In this document: positions 11,901 through 21,700 of the stretch, piece by piece
How the letters are laid out: every line of letters starts with the position of its first letter
How positions within the stretch are numbered: the stretch's first letter is position 1
NCBI GenBank assembly: GCA_947652115.1
Contig: OX393568.1
Location: forward strand, 230,001-294,000
Source of the DNA: Blastomussa wellsi
Taxonomy: Eukaryota; Cnidaria; Anthozoa; Scleractinia; Plerogyridae
Direction: 5' to 3'
DNA length: 64,000 nucleotides
Notes under the pieces: generated by a model
Database searches by the model: none
What the model was told of the DNA's origin: nothing
The model's input: the letters and a program-made list of their open reading frames with translations, nothing else
Program-made: the position numbers and the translations under genes

Positions 11901-13418
11901 CTATATACTAAGTCAATATATGCACTATTGTGTCGTTCTATTGGTGTGAATTCCAATTTTATTTTTTGGATTCCGCAACGTTTTTGCCACAAAATTGAGC
12001 TTTAAAGTTCCCTCGTCGGCCACGCCCAATGAAGATGACCGGGAGTTGCTACTAAAAAAGAGTCCTGGTTTTAGAACGGGCCGTGACGTCAAGTCAGGAA
12101 ACGTCAAATCTTCCTATCAGTTCATTTCACTTTTAATTCAGAAATACAATTAATTGAAAGTGATTTCATCCGAATAATATGTCTGATAGATGTGTTGTTG
12201 TGAGGTGTTCAAATACTGCTGCCTCAAAGAAAGGAATTGCCTGAAGTGACGTCATTCATCACCAATCTTCGATCACGCGGTCAACTCCATTGGGCGTGAC
12301 CAAGGCGAGAAAATTAAACCTTGATTTTGGGGTGAAAAGTGATGGAATCGAAAAAAAAAATTCAGAATAGTTTTCTACGCATTCTAGAGATTCCAAATCC
12401 AAAACAATCGCTTTTGACCGTATGGACACTTTAAGGGTTAAGCCCCATTGTTGTGTTCTTTGTGACATACTTCGGGAGTTGCTATTGACTTGGTATATGG
12501 CGCTCGACCCCAAAAGAACCAAAAATGATACCCTATTTAAGGAACGAGAACTTCAAAAATCCATACCCTATCCCGCGGAACATACCTATATAGCCCATAC
12601 ATGGGACTAACCTGGGGGGGGGACCTGCATCTTCACGGTCAACAGGGAACGTTAAACAATCCGCGGGCCACACACTAAATGCAAAGAGTAGGGCGAGGAG
12701 TTTCTGGTGTTATAGCTGTCTCCTCTCCAAAATTACATTGGGCTATCTGCAAAAATTTCCTCAATGTTTGTAAAGAATTAATTTAAAAACCGCAATATAT
12801 TGTTGGTGTTTTATACATGTATAACGATGCGGTGTTAAACGTTGCGTTACGCATTAGCTAAGTCACGGATGTGTCACGCCAGTTGCGCCAATGTCGGCCA
12901 TGCCACCATAAATTACAAAACGATCGTGAACTGTCGATCGCTGTTGTCATAATAATAATAACAATAATAATAATAAAACGTTTCAAAAATTTAAGGCCAG
13001 GGTAAAGGAATGAGAAACGAGTCGATCAGTGGAGGTTAGCGAAAGAGAGATATAGATATACCGTTTTCACTTCCTTGTCAAACGAAATTTGGCCAGAATT
13101 TTCCCAAAGATTAAGGACTACTTTGATAGTCGATAAATGATGCGAATCTGAAGTTAAAAGATGAGCAAATGTGCTATTTGTGACTTCAATCGTAATGTAT
13201 GGAAGATTTTAGTCGTTGGACTAGATCGTTTAAAACAAGATCGGAAAATGGCTGATTTCGCTTTAATTGATACAAGTCGGACATACATCTCTTATCTTTG
13301 TGAAGCTCTTATCGCATAAAAAAGTCAACGGCAATCAATTCTTACCACATTTACCCACTCTAAAATTGATGATCTCAACTATCACTACCATTAAGGCAAG
13401 GTGCTTTGCTAAACTCAT
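5267..13418 (-). CDS. C-type lectin-like inhibitory receptor 1 (7-exon gene model)
   Basis: The exons on the minus strand are 13346-13418, 9355-9738, 8650-8781, 7745-7918, 7295-7322, 6310-6487 and 5267-5458. They sum to 1161 nt and encode 386 aa in one open frame. The predicted order is signal peptide, one C-type lectin-like domain, Ser/Thr-rich stalk, one membrane span followed by RRKKRG, and a cytoplasmic tail with seven tyrosines. The tail holds YEPV, YAMV, an ITIM (LVYAQL), an ITSM (TVYADV) and a YANV motif that fits a Grb2-type YxN site. Known families with this tail recruit SH2 phosphatases such as SHP-1/2, so an inhibitory receptor is the likely role, by inference. A close paralogue follows at 15.6-25.5 kb. 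The splice model is hand-built and lacks transcript support. Confidence 0.75.
5653..5975 (+). mobile_element. tRNA-derived SINE with (ATT)n tail
   Basis: The head contains a tRNA-like Pol III promoter: box A-like TGGCCTAGTGG, then box B-like GGTTCGAGTCC. A body of about 200 bp follows, ending in AATAAAGTTATT and an uninterrupted ATT run to about 5975. Length of about 320 bp and order of parts are typical of a SINE. It lies antisense in the last intron of receptor 1. Just upstream the sequence is a short GAGCGTGAC minisatellite. Confidence 0.75.
6040..6140 (+). mobile_element. SINE fragment (same family as 20433-20690)
   Basis: It resembles the SINE head at 20433 over the stretch leading through ACCAATGTGG and TTCGATT to the TTGGGTTGA segment, but is diverged and truncated. 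It is followed by a poly(A) run of about 20 at 6208-6226. Confidence 0.45.
6310..6487 (-). CDS. receptor 1 tail exon (YEPV, YESP, YAMV)
   Basis: It enters in phase 2 and leaves in phase 0, adding 59 codons of cytoplasmic tail. It contains NQYEPV, a basic run (RRVTKRK), NEYESP and CEYAMV. The donor AAG|GTGAGT is strong. Its phase matches the preceding 28-nt microexon exactly, which supports both. The tyrosines sit in contexts usable by SH2 proteins, though only CEYAMV approaches the ITIM consensus. Confidence 0.7.
6658..6828. mobile_element. fold-back hairpin MITE, 171 bp
   Basis: The two arms (6658-6727 and about 6759-6828) are near-perfect inverted copies of about 70 bp running from CATAGTTAAAATT to GACTGCCCGAA, around a loop of about 30 bp. 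No coding capacity. It lies in an intron of receptor 1. Confidence 0.75.
7295..7322 (-). CDS. receptor 1 juxtamembrane microexon (28 nt)
   Basis: A 28-nt exon flanked by TTTTAG and GTAAGT, entering in phase 1 and leaving in phase 2. It encodes DAESPQKKS just inside the membrane. The phase change is what lets the next exon (6310-6487) be read in its open frame, so the exon is likely real despite its size. No equivalent was found in the paralogue. Confidence 0.6.
7745..7918 (-). CDS. receptor 1 transmembrane exon
   Basis: This is a phase 1-1 exon of 58 codons. A Gly/Ser/Thr-rich stalk end (STPTTSAPGGSGQ) leads into a hydrophobic span of about 24 residues (VIIAVSLAAVLFLVLIVLAV and onward), then RRKKRG as stop-transfer. 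The span has no charged residue, so no adaptor of the DAP12/FcR-gamma kind is needed for signalling; the tail carries its own motifs. Confidence 0.85.
8650..8781 (-). CDS. receptor 1 Ser/Thr-rich stalk exon
   Basis: This is a phase 1-1 exon of 44 codons that opens with two cysteines (DDCQGVCLIHNPVP) and continues as a Thr/Ser/Glu-rich linker likely to be O-glycosylated. The homologous exon of receptor 2 (21113-21256) opens with the same Cys pattern (DSCPETCFRHNPV). Confidence 0.75.
9355..9738 (-). CDS. receptor 1 C-type lectin-like domain exon
   Basis: A single 384-nt exon (phase 1-1) holds the whole CTLD of about 125 aa: CSCYTF, WPKAKQSC, HLVVLETEREWEFI, WLIGL, NWTWINGKPL, KWQKDKP and a closing VWICEEE. 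It is the CTLD fold by its WIGL-like core and terminal WICE. The EPN/QPD and WND calcium-sugar motifs are absent (KDKP and no WND), and the inner disulfide cysteines are missing. A protein ligand or calcium-independent binding is therefore more likely than classic sugar binding. Confidence 0.85.
10608..10672 (-). repeat. tRNA-like sequence (SINE head remnant)
   Basis: Read on the minus strand, TAGCAAAGTGGTGAAAT and CCGGGTTCGATTC resemble box A and box B at tRNA-like spacing. The stems are degenerate, so this is a SINE or tRNA relic rather than a functional tRNA. Confidence 0.4.
10945..11485 (+). repeat. clustered GGCAACTTTT short repeats
   Basis: The word CGGCAACTTTT recurs at irregular spacing in two clusters (about 10945-11010 and 11375-11480) separated by unrelated sequence. 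It looks like a degenerate minisatellite. It lies in the first intron of receptor 1. Confidence 0.5.
11930..12440 (-). mobile_element. MITE-like repeat with inverted ends
   Basis: This block of about 500 bp recurs in opposite orientation at about 27470-27935. Its two halves are themselves partly complementary, both containing a GATTCC...GGCCACGCCC-like series. It has no coding potential and looks like a non-autonomous DNA transposon family. Confidence 0.6.
13346..13418 (-). CDS. receptor 1 signal-peptide exon (start codon)
   Basis: ATG at 13418 opens 24 codons (MSLAKHLALMVVIVEIINFR and onward) with a hydrophobic core, ending at G|GTAAGAA in phase 1. That phase fits the CTLD exon. Position and phase match the first exon of receptor 2. 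The core contains one Glu, so the signal peptide call is moderate. Confidence 0.6.
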
Positions 13419-15580
13419 CGTCTTGTTCTTGAGAATATGTCTTATTCATTGGAGACAGACTGATGTGCTTGCGACAACGTTCCGTTTCGCCAAACATGAA
13501 GACGCAACTTCCGTTTCTTTGAGGTGGGACTTGGGAGGATGCAGCGGAAGTCAGACAGAATGTCACGCTTCGCGGAAATGCCTTCTAAATTTGGAAACTT
13601 GTCGAAACAGTTCAATATAGTACTAATACAGTGTGAATAATACGCAATGTTAGGCTAGACAATTTTCTTTCCCAATTCGAAAGATAAAAGTAAGGTTTCA
13701 AAGCGGTTTTCATCTGTTATAGATCAAGTGCTGATTAAAGCACACGTCGGCGGAGTCAAGATATGTCAGATATGAGAATTCTTGGTTTTCATGTGACGTC
13801 ATAAAATTCTGAAATCAAACTTCGCTAGGCCTGCTAAATTTTCGTTGCCACTAGGTGTATATATATTTCGCTATATATCTTTTCGCAAATTTTCAGCTCG
13901 ATTGTACCCTTCGTTTTGAAAACAGAGCATCTTGAATATTTGAGCTCTCGGCCGTATGTGACATCAAGCTGAGAACCGTGACAAAACTGTTTAGAAAAAG
14001 CCTATCCTTTCGATTTTCAGATGTTTGAACATTTCAGACATAATAAGTGGTGTTTATGTGTAAGTATAATAGCTTTTGAGCCAAAAATAGTCGCTATTAT
14101 AGCAACTTGAATTCCAGATGGTTTCGCCTGCATCACGGCGGCCATATTTGCGTCCCTTGGAAAGACACAAATATGGTAGCTCTTACTAAGGTTTGCAAAT
14201 TTGCGTGGAACGTTTCGACAAATAACTCACGAACGGGACACCGGAAAGGCCTAAGACTTGGAGAAATTTATTTATTTATTTATTTATCATCTGCACTCTC
14301 TGAAATTCTAAGCTTCTGTAGCTGAATTGTTTTGAATTTAGTTTTTGATAGCGTGACAGTGAAAACCACCAATACTTCATTACATTTTATTTGTTTTTAA
14401 GGCGTTATCAAGCGCAATGAAAGTTCGATGGAACTAGAATAACACAAAAATATACTTTATTAAAAAGCAATTGCGTCTTTACATAATTGAGGATTTGCAG
14501 TTTTCGTTGCATCATCCTGCCCTGTGATCGCACTACCTATGACTACCCAAATACGCTGCAAAGGGACACGCATTGGCCAGCGGCTGTACTGATCTAATTG
14601 GTGCCGTTGTAACGTAACGATTTTTCCGTTGTGGTCTTCAAAAATATTTACTATCCAAAACGAACGCGTATCACGAAATAAGACTTTAATATGAAAAGGA
14701 ATCGGTGGCAGATGTTATTCTATGTCATGCCATTCAATGAAGTACTAATCTGCAAAAATAGCTGCCTTTTTCTTAATTGCGTTAACGTTTTAAATGATAT
14801 GCACATAAAATGATTATATTGGCCAAGGTTAGTACAGAATGTTGTATAAAATGTCATGGCAGCCATATTGCTGTTCCAAAACGAAGAAACGGAGGCCATG
14901 CTGGTGTCCAAAACCAAACCTATACTGTTATGCGAATATCGTCTCTTTTTCAGCAATCCAATATGGCCGTATATCATGTATGTGAAAATACTCTTTTAAT
15001 TTTTCCAGTCAGAAGAAGTACTCTAAACAAGCTATGCTATGTTCCCCGTTTACTTTACGATTTCTCGAGATCAATTATTTTCCCTAAATTATTGAAGATT
15101 AACCTTATAATTGTAATAACGAGGAAGACAAGCACTTCTTATTGCAAGTTACCCGCAGTATTTTTCTCGCTGCTTCCCGTCTTGTTCCCGAATCCTTGAA
15201 GGAACAGATATCTCCACTCTAAATTAAATTTAGGGAACCTTATTTCCTTCATCAACAAGAGAAACGTATCTGATTACAGTTTAAACTGCTTCGTCACCAG
15301 TATGGAATGAGGAAACGCCATTGAATAATTGTGATAAAAGAAAACCTGTCGATAGCTCATTCCAGGAAACAACCAAGTAGCTATTTTCCTGTCATGATCA
15401 GTCGACCGTAAATGGGACAGTCTGCGCGCGTGATAAGCAAACCACGAAGGCAACAGCAACTGAAGGAGGGGAGGGGTAGGGGAGTTGGGAAAAATGTTGA
15501 GCGGCGTAGAGCGGAGGCCTTTATGTTAAGTTTTTACTTTGTCCTCAGTGTCTCCATCGCCTTTACTTATTCACTTGTTG
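13419..15580. other. intergenic region between the two receptor genes
   Basis: About 2.2 kb between the start of receptor 1 and the stop of receptor 2, so it should hold the receptor 1 promoter and the receptor 2 3-prime UTR. I see no gene. GGCCATATT words in both orientations near 14140, 14860 and 14960 suggest repeat remnants. No confident TATA box or polyadenylation signal could be singled out. Confidence 0.4.
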
Positions 15581-15757
15581 CTACGGGTCATCCGTGGTTT
15601 GATCCGTATGTTCCTCTGGTGTTTTTGAACTTGCGGCATTCGTCTTGACGTGATCAATATCAGCGTAAATAGTCGGAACTCCTCTCGTAACTGGTTTCGT
15701 GTTTGCTGGAGAATGGCCCAAGTGTGCGTAAACAAGACCACGGTGTGGAGAAGGAAT
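15581..15757 (-). CDS. receptor 2 last exon: ITIM + ITSM tail end
   Basis: It enters in phase 0 after a clear AG acceptor and ends at TAG (15581-15583), giving 58 residues. GLVYAHL is a perfect ITIM and PTIYADI a perfect ITSM, with tyrosines 21 residues apart. A Thr/Asp/Glu-rich end follows. It is homologous to exon 7 of receptor 1, although it lost the third (YANV) motif. Confidence 0.8.
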   Translation of the reverse strand: MPSPHRGLVYAHLGHSPANTKPVTRGVPTIYADIDHVKTNAASSKTPEEHTDQTTDDP

Positions 15758-18700
15758 CTGTATAGTCAAATGCCCAAAAATAAATAAATAAACAAAAAAT
15801 AACAATAGCCAATATCATCCACAAAAAACTGGGAGGGGGGGGGGGGGTGGGTGTGCGCAGAGGCTGCGTAGGTCCACATTTAATTTTTGTTGTCCAACGA
15901 CGTAAAAATAGTCTATATTATATAGTATATTATAGTTCTGTTTTGAATTTCAAATTTATTTCTATTTTTGTTATTTTTAAATATTCACATTATCCTCAAA
16001 TAATGTAAAATACATTTGTAAAGTAGGCTCTCCGCCCAAAAAATCCATTTTGAAGTTGAAAAGTTGATTAATATCCACGTTTTTAAGTTCGCTTTTGGGT
16101 GCCTGTTGTCTTCAAACCGCACGAAATGCAGTCTTTGACAACCTTATTTTCGCGACGAGTGTCTGGGGAGGGGAAGAGGGCGCCTCCGGCGCTCGTTCTG
16201 TCCGTGTCCTCGTGGGATCGCACCCTCCCGAAAAAAACCTGGCCATAGGCCTGCATAGCATGGAGTAATTAAAAATACATGAATACTGTAAAATTGAACG
16301 ATATGAAAAACGGTTGACACTGATTGAAAAAGTTTTTATAAAGGCTAAGACGTTTCGGTCACGGTCTTCTGACTAAGGTCTAAGTATCAACCATTTTTCA
16401 TATCGTTCTATACCATGCCTGATTACGATAACTGTATTTTTAATAGGAATAAAATTCTTGGCCACTTTTGCGTTCATTTGATGTCTGCTTCTCAATTGAC
16501 TTGATTGACTTGTAGGTACTACTTTACTGACAGGGTATGTTTATAGATATATAGTTGCAAGCCAGCTTTTGATTTCTTTGGTTCTTTGGCCTTAGGGTTC
16601 TTCAGTGTAACGCGCGATGTTGTATCGATTTGATGCAACCATTATTAGGTCCGATCGGGTGATAATGACCCTTCTTCACCACCTAATATTCTCCATAAAA
16701 TCTCAATAACTGTCTTCATATCGTACTTATTGAAAACCATAAGGCAGGCTGTCAAATCATGGCTGTTATGGAAATGCCAGCTAAAGGAACAAGTTGATCA
16801 TTATTAATTGAGTTTCAAAAACATCGAGAAATAGAAAGCCAATACACATCACATATTTTACCTGAGGTGGTTTTCGTTTCTTACTTGCTGTATCAACAAC
16901 TGCATACAGGAAATCTTCCTTCTTTTGTCCTGCAAGTGCATCCTCGTCTGCTGCCATCTCTTTTATGTTCAGCCCCGTTTTGTTCGCTGGAGATGAACGA
17001 TTCACCGGATCCATGGCAGACGAGCTGTCAACACACTGAACAGAAGTTAAACGACTCACAGGCTGTACCGAGGACACTTCAAGCTTTTCTGTTCCACCGC
17101 CTACGTGAGAGAAAAACTCTTCTCTATTAGACAATAACTTCCTGCTTGTAGTCTTAACAGTTGCATGAGTGCCCTCTTCTTTGCAATTATTGTCCGTTTC
17201 GTAGGTGTCCATTCCAAGGCTCACAGGACCTGCAGGCGATGAGTGATTTACAGACTCCAGAAATGCACCATTTTTTAAGGAGGACCTTTGTTTGGCGTGG
17301 AAACTCGTCCCAGATACCTTACCTCGACTATCTTTGTGAACAACCGCGTAAACATGCTCTTTCGTTTGGTTTTGCTTCCCCTTGGTAGCAGCGACGTCTA
17401 CTACACGAGTCTCAAGATTCTTAGTGCCCTTCAGCTGCGCTATTTCCTCTGATGGGATACAATTTCCATCATATGAAGGCGTGTGCTTTTCTACTGCGTC
17501 CACGCGGCTAAAATACTCATCGCCATCACACCTTGACTTCCTGTTGGTCTCTTTAACATTTTCATAAGTGCACTCATCTTTGCAATCATTGTCGACCGTT
17601 TCATAGGTGTCTAGTCCTGCGTCGGGTCTCGAAAGCGTTACATGGAATGTAAGTTCGGCGGTTTCCTCCAGGTGTTGTACATGTTGATCTGACTGTTGTT
17701 CTGAGCTTGATTGTTTCTTGTAAGTGCAGCTGACTCGACTTTTGACTTCATGTCATCTATAACATTTCATTGCATGAAAATATTGAGCTGATTCCTGATA
17801 TTATCATCATGATATAAATATTCAACCTTTTCAGCTGGTTATTAAATATAACCCAAGTGTCAGCTTGTCAAGTGTCAGGAAATGTTCTTCACATTTTACA
17901 ATACCTAGACTTCTCGATTTACCTATAAATTTTTTTTTAAATTAAAGCACAGAAAGTGTAACAGTAACGAAAAAGCGCCCGTATAAAGTTAATCCCAGAA
18001 ACAGTCATTTGTGATAACGACATTTCTAGCAAGCAGAAACTTACCATTCATCGATGGTTAAGGAACGGTCAGTGTTCATTTCACCACGGTAGTTATGGTA
18101 CGGTATATATATATATAAAAAAAGATAGAGACAAAAAACAACATTACTAATTTTATGAACATGTTTATAGCGGAGCTATCGCGAGCGCCTTTGGCGCGCG
18201 CGGGCGGAGCATCCATACCAAAAGAGATTGCATGGCAAATTTGGATGTCATGTACGTCCGACCCATTCTCGTCCTCTTAGCCGGCGGGGCCTTGGCACGA
18301 GAAACGAAGGGCTCTGGAGACATACGATTTCAAGTCCGAGATTCTAGGACTTCCGGATTTCTTTTATATAGCATTAATGTTTCTACATGTTGTGTGTTGT
18401 AATATGGCGGCCGGCGAAAATTTTGACTTCCGTTTAAGATTTCTTGGTTCCCAACAGCCAATAAAAAGAATTCGAATTGTTTTGAAAATCGTATGTCCCC
18501 AGAGCCCTTCGTTTTTCGTGCCAAGGCCCTGCCAGCTAAGAGAAACGAAAAGGGCTATGGGGACGAGAATGCGTCCGACCGACCGTCCGCCCGTACGCAC
18601 GCACGGAAAAGGACTGGGATGAGGTTGTAGTAGATATAGTTTCAAAAAACTGTATAGTCAACGTATTTTCAGATAGTCCGAAGTTTTAAGATCGATTGAC

Positions 18701-21700
18701 AGCTGTCAAAACAAGTATCACATGACCATATCTCGAGCTCAGGCTGACCAGTAATGGTTTTCCGGTTTTCCATTGTATCGCGGGCTCAGGGCCGATTTTT
18801 TGGTTGATTTTGTAGTTTTTCATGGCCATCCTCGGCGGAATTTATGTGATTGGAGTTGACAATTCTGATTTTTGTCGGTAACTAAATCGTTCTTCAGGAG
18901 TTGTGTACGCTAGAATTTTCACTGATTTAGATCATTTTCTCAAATTGTTAAGAATCAGCAAAAACTATGGAGCCCCGCTTTTAGGCTTGGGTAAATCTAT
19001 GTATTAGGTTTACTAACTATGTGTTAACGCATGTGTAATAGAGAGTTTGGGTAGAGTTATTTCCACTTTTTTTCTAAATTTTAAAGTAGCAATGTGGAAA
19101 GGGGCTCAGAGCCATGCACCTGGGGGCATGCTTGTAAGATAAAGTGAGATGGGATTAATTGGATAAGACGTAAAAGGCCATGAAACACGTGATCGGAAAA
19201 TAAACTGGGAAAAGTTATTGGTTACAACTTCTAAGTTCAAAATTGGAAGTATATATTTTGTAAGCAAAAATAATTATAACGTAGCTTAATATTAAAATCA
19301 GGGCATTAGTAGGAAATCAATTACTTTGGCGTTTGAAGTTTCGACGTCGTCGAACAGAAATAATTACAAATATGATCAGAATGATCAAAATGAGGATAGC
19401 GAGTATGGTAAGTACGATCACAATCAAGTTGGAATTGTATGTAGCCGTCTTTTTTGAAGGAAGGTCGTCCATGATCTTCTTGGTGGTTATTTCTGAAATA
19501 AAAGCATACAATTACTTACTCAAGATCTCTTGTCACGACTTTAATAATCCTTGCCTTTTACATGTTTTGGTACCCAGAAACAGGGTTTCTGATAATTCGC
19601 GGGAAAAAAGTTAAATTTTGCGGGATTTGAAGAACCAAATTCGGGGAGAAAATGGCCGATTTCGCGGGGATTTCGCGGGGTTTTGAGGGCAAATTTCGTT
19701 AAAAGCAAACAAGAAACACGCCAGAAAAAAAAAAAATACTGCAGGATGTCAAAATCATAGCAAGAAAAACAACACAAATGTTCATACAACACAGTTCTGA
19801 AGGAAACTGTTCTTCATTGTTAGTACTTTCGAGTGGCAAAAACGTCGACCGGTTATCCTCCTTTTTCAGCTGCAATTTAAAGCCTGAAACAACAATGCAA
19901 TAAATTTCTTTTCTTTCTTGTGTTGCTTTGTAGTTTCAAGGCAGGATTGTTCGCGATTGAAGGTTCAAATCCATTTGTGAAGTCAAAACATTCTTGCTTC
20001 TCGATCGTGTCCTGCACGTTCGAGGAAACATGTGCATGCATTACTACAGAGAGCAGTTTCCTTTCACACTCCGTATAGTGGCAACGAAAAGTCTTCTCAT
20101 TGTCCAGTGCCCAGTTTTTCGCAACATTAATGTAAGAAAGCCTGGTAGTTTTTGGTACGTTGTTTACTCGTGGCAGTGGCGAAATTTCAAGATAAATTTA
20201 CAAGTTTACGGCACGTCAACAGCCACAATAGTTAAGATAAGTTTCAACTTTGTTGTGCCGACATGTATTTGGTAGGATTTGTGGTAAATTTCCCGGTCTT
20301 TCGCGTGTTTTTGTCAATTTCGTGAGATTTCGCGGAAATACCTGAATTTCGCGGCTCCGCGACCGCGCGAAATATCAGAAGCCCTGCAGAAAGGCTGACG
20401 CTCTTGATTCGGTTGGAAGTGACGGGGAACAAGGGTGGCGCAGTGGTGAGAGCGTTCGTCTTCCACCAATGTGGTCCGGGTTCGATTTCGGTCCGGTGCC
20501 ATATGTGGGTTGATTTTGTTGTTGGTTCTCTCCTCGCTCTGAGAGATTTTTCTCCGGGTTCTCCTCCCTCCTCAAACACCAACGTATCCAAATTACAATT
20601 CGAGCTGGATAGAGGACCCGCATGAAAACGAACTGAGACTGATCGATGTGGTTTCCCCTCAAATATCATTATTCATTTATCTTTATCTGATAAGTGACAG
20701 ACGTCTTGACAGTTCTGACTGCTGCTAATTATCTCTAAATCATCAATTCGCTGTTCCAAATGGCATGGTCTGGATCGGGGTAGGCAAATCCATCTTCTGC
20801 AAATCAGGTTTTTACAAATCTAGTCTACTACAATCCGGTCAATATTTTAACATATGCTGTTCCAAAGACCTTAATCGTTTACACAAGGACGGATATTACT
20901 TCTAAAAGTTTTAATGCAATGGAAATTAATTTTCCAGCCTTCTGGTAACTGTAACAAAAAGAAAAAAATAACCGTTCGCCGTGAAATGCCAAAGCCACCA
21001 CTCCATTAAACCAAAAGGGAGGAATAAAATTCTAATTCATAGCAAGAATAGATTTTGAATTTTGAGGCCAATGCATGCTAAGTGTTATAGAGGCAATAAT
21101 CGACCATCTCACCTTGTAAATCAGTTAATGGAGTCGTCTGCCGTTCGTTTGCAGTTGGAGTTTTCTTTTGCAATTGTGTGGTGGCATTTGCTGTCTGAAG
21201 CGTTGTTGAGGTTGTTCGCACTGGATTATGACGAAAACACGTTTCTGGGCAGCTATCTGTTGAAATGAATAACTAAAATCATGACACTGTCAAACATGGG
21301 CGTTACATGTTTACCGCGTACCTTTAAACACATTTAGTTTCCAACACCTATTTAACAATTTGGCAAAAATACCGAGGTATTTACAAGACCTCCTTAACCC
21401 ATTTATGTGTGGCCCTATGGGGCGGCGTAACCCATGATGTACCACTAGGCGTACGTAGTCAATCGATAAACCGATAATCGATAAAAATCGAAGATTTATA
21501 TAAATTTCCGATACAAACCGATACAAATCGATTAAAAATAAAGATGTGAGTTCGATTGATATCTATTTCCGCGGAAATCGACAACCGTATCGATTTATCG
21601 AATGTTAGCGATTATTATCTATTGTTATCGGGAACGATTTTTGTCGTTTTACAAGTTAATCATCGACACAATGTTGTCTGTATGGTTTTATTGAGTCATT

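Noticed and set aside
13267..13620. 117-codon plus-strand frame
   Set aside because: It lies opposite the receptor 1 signal-peptide exon, has no domain and no splice partner.
20244..20669. Overlapping minus-strand frames of 95-141 codons
   Set aside because: They run through a SINE and the end of a MITE and show no protein family signature.
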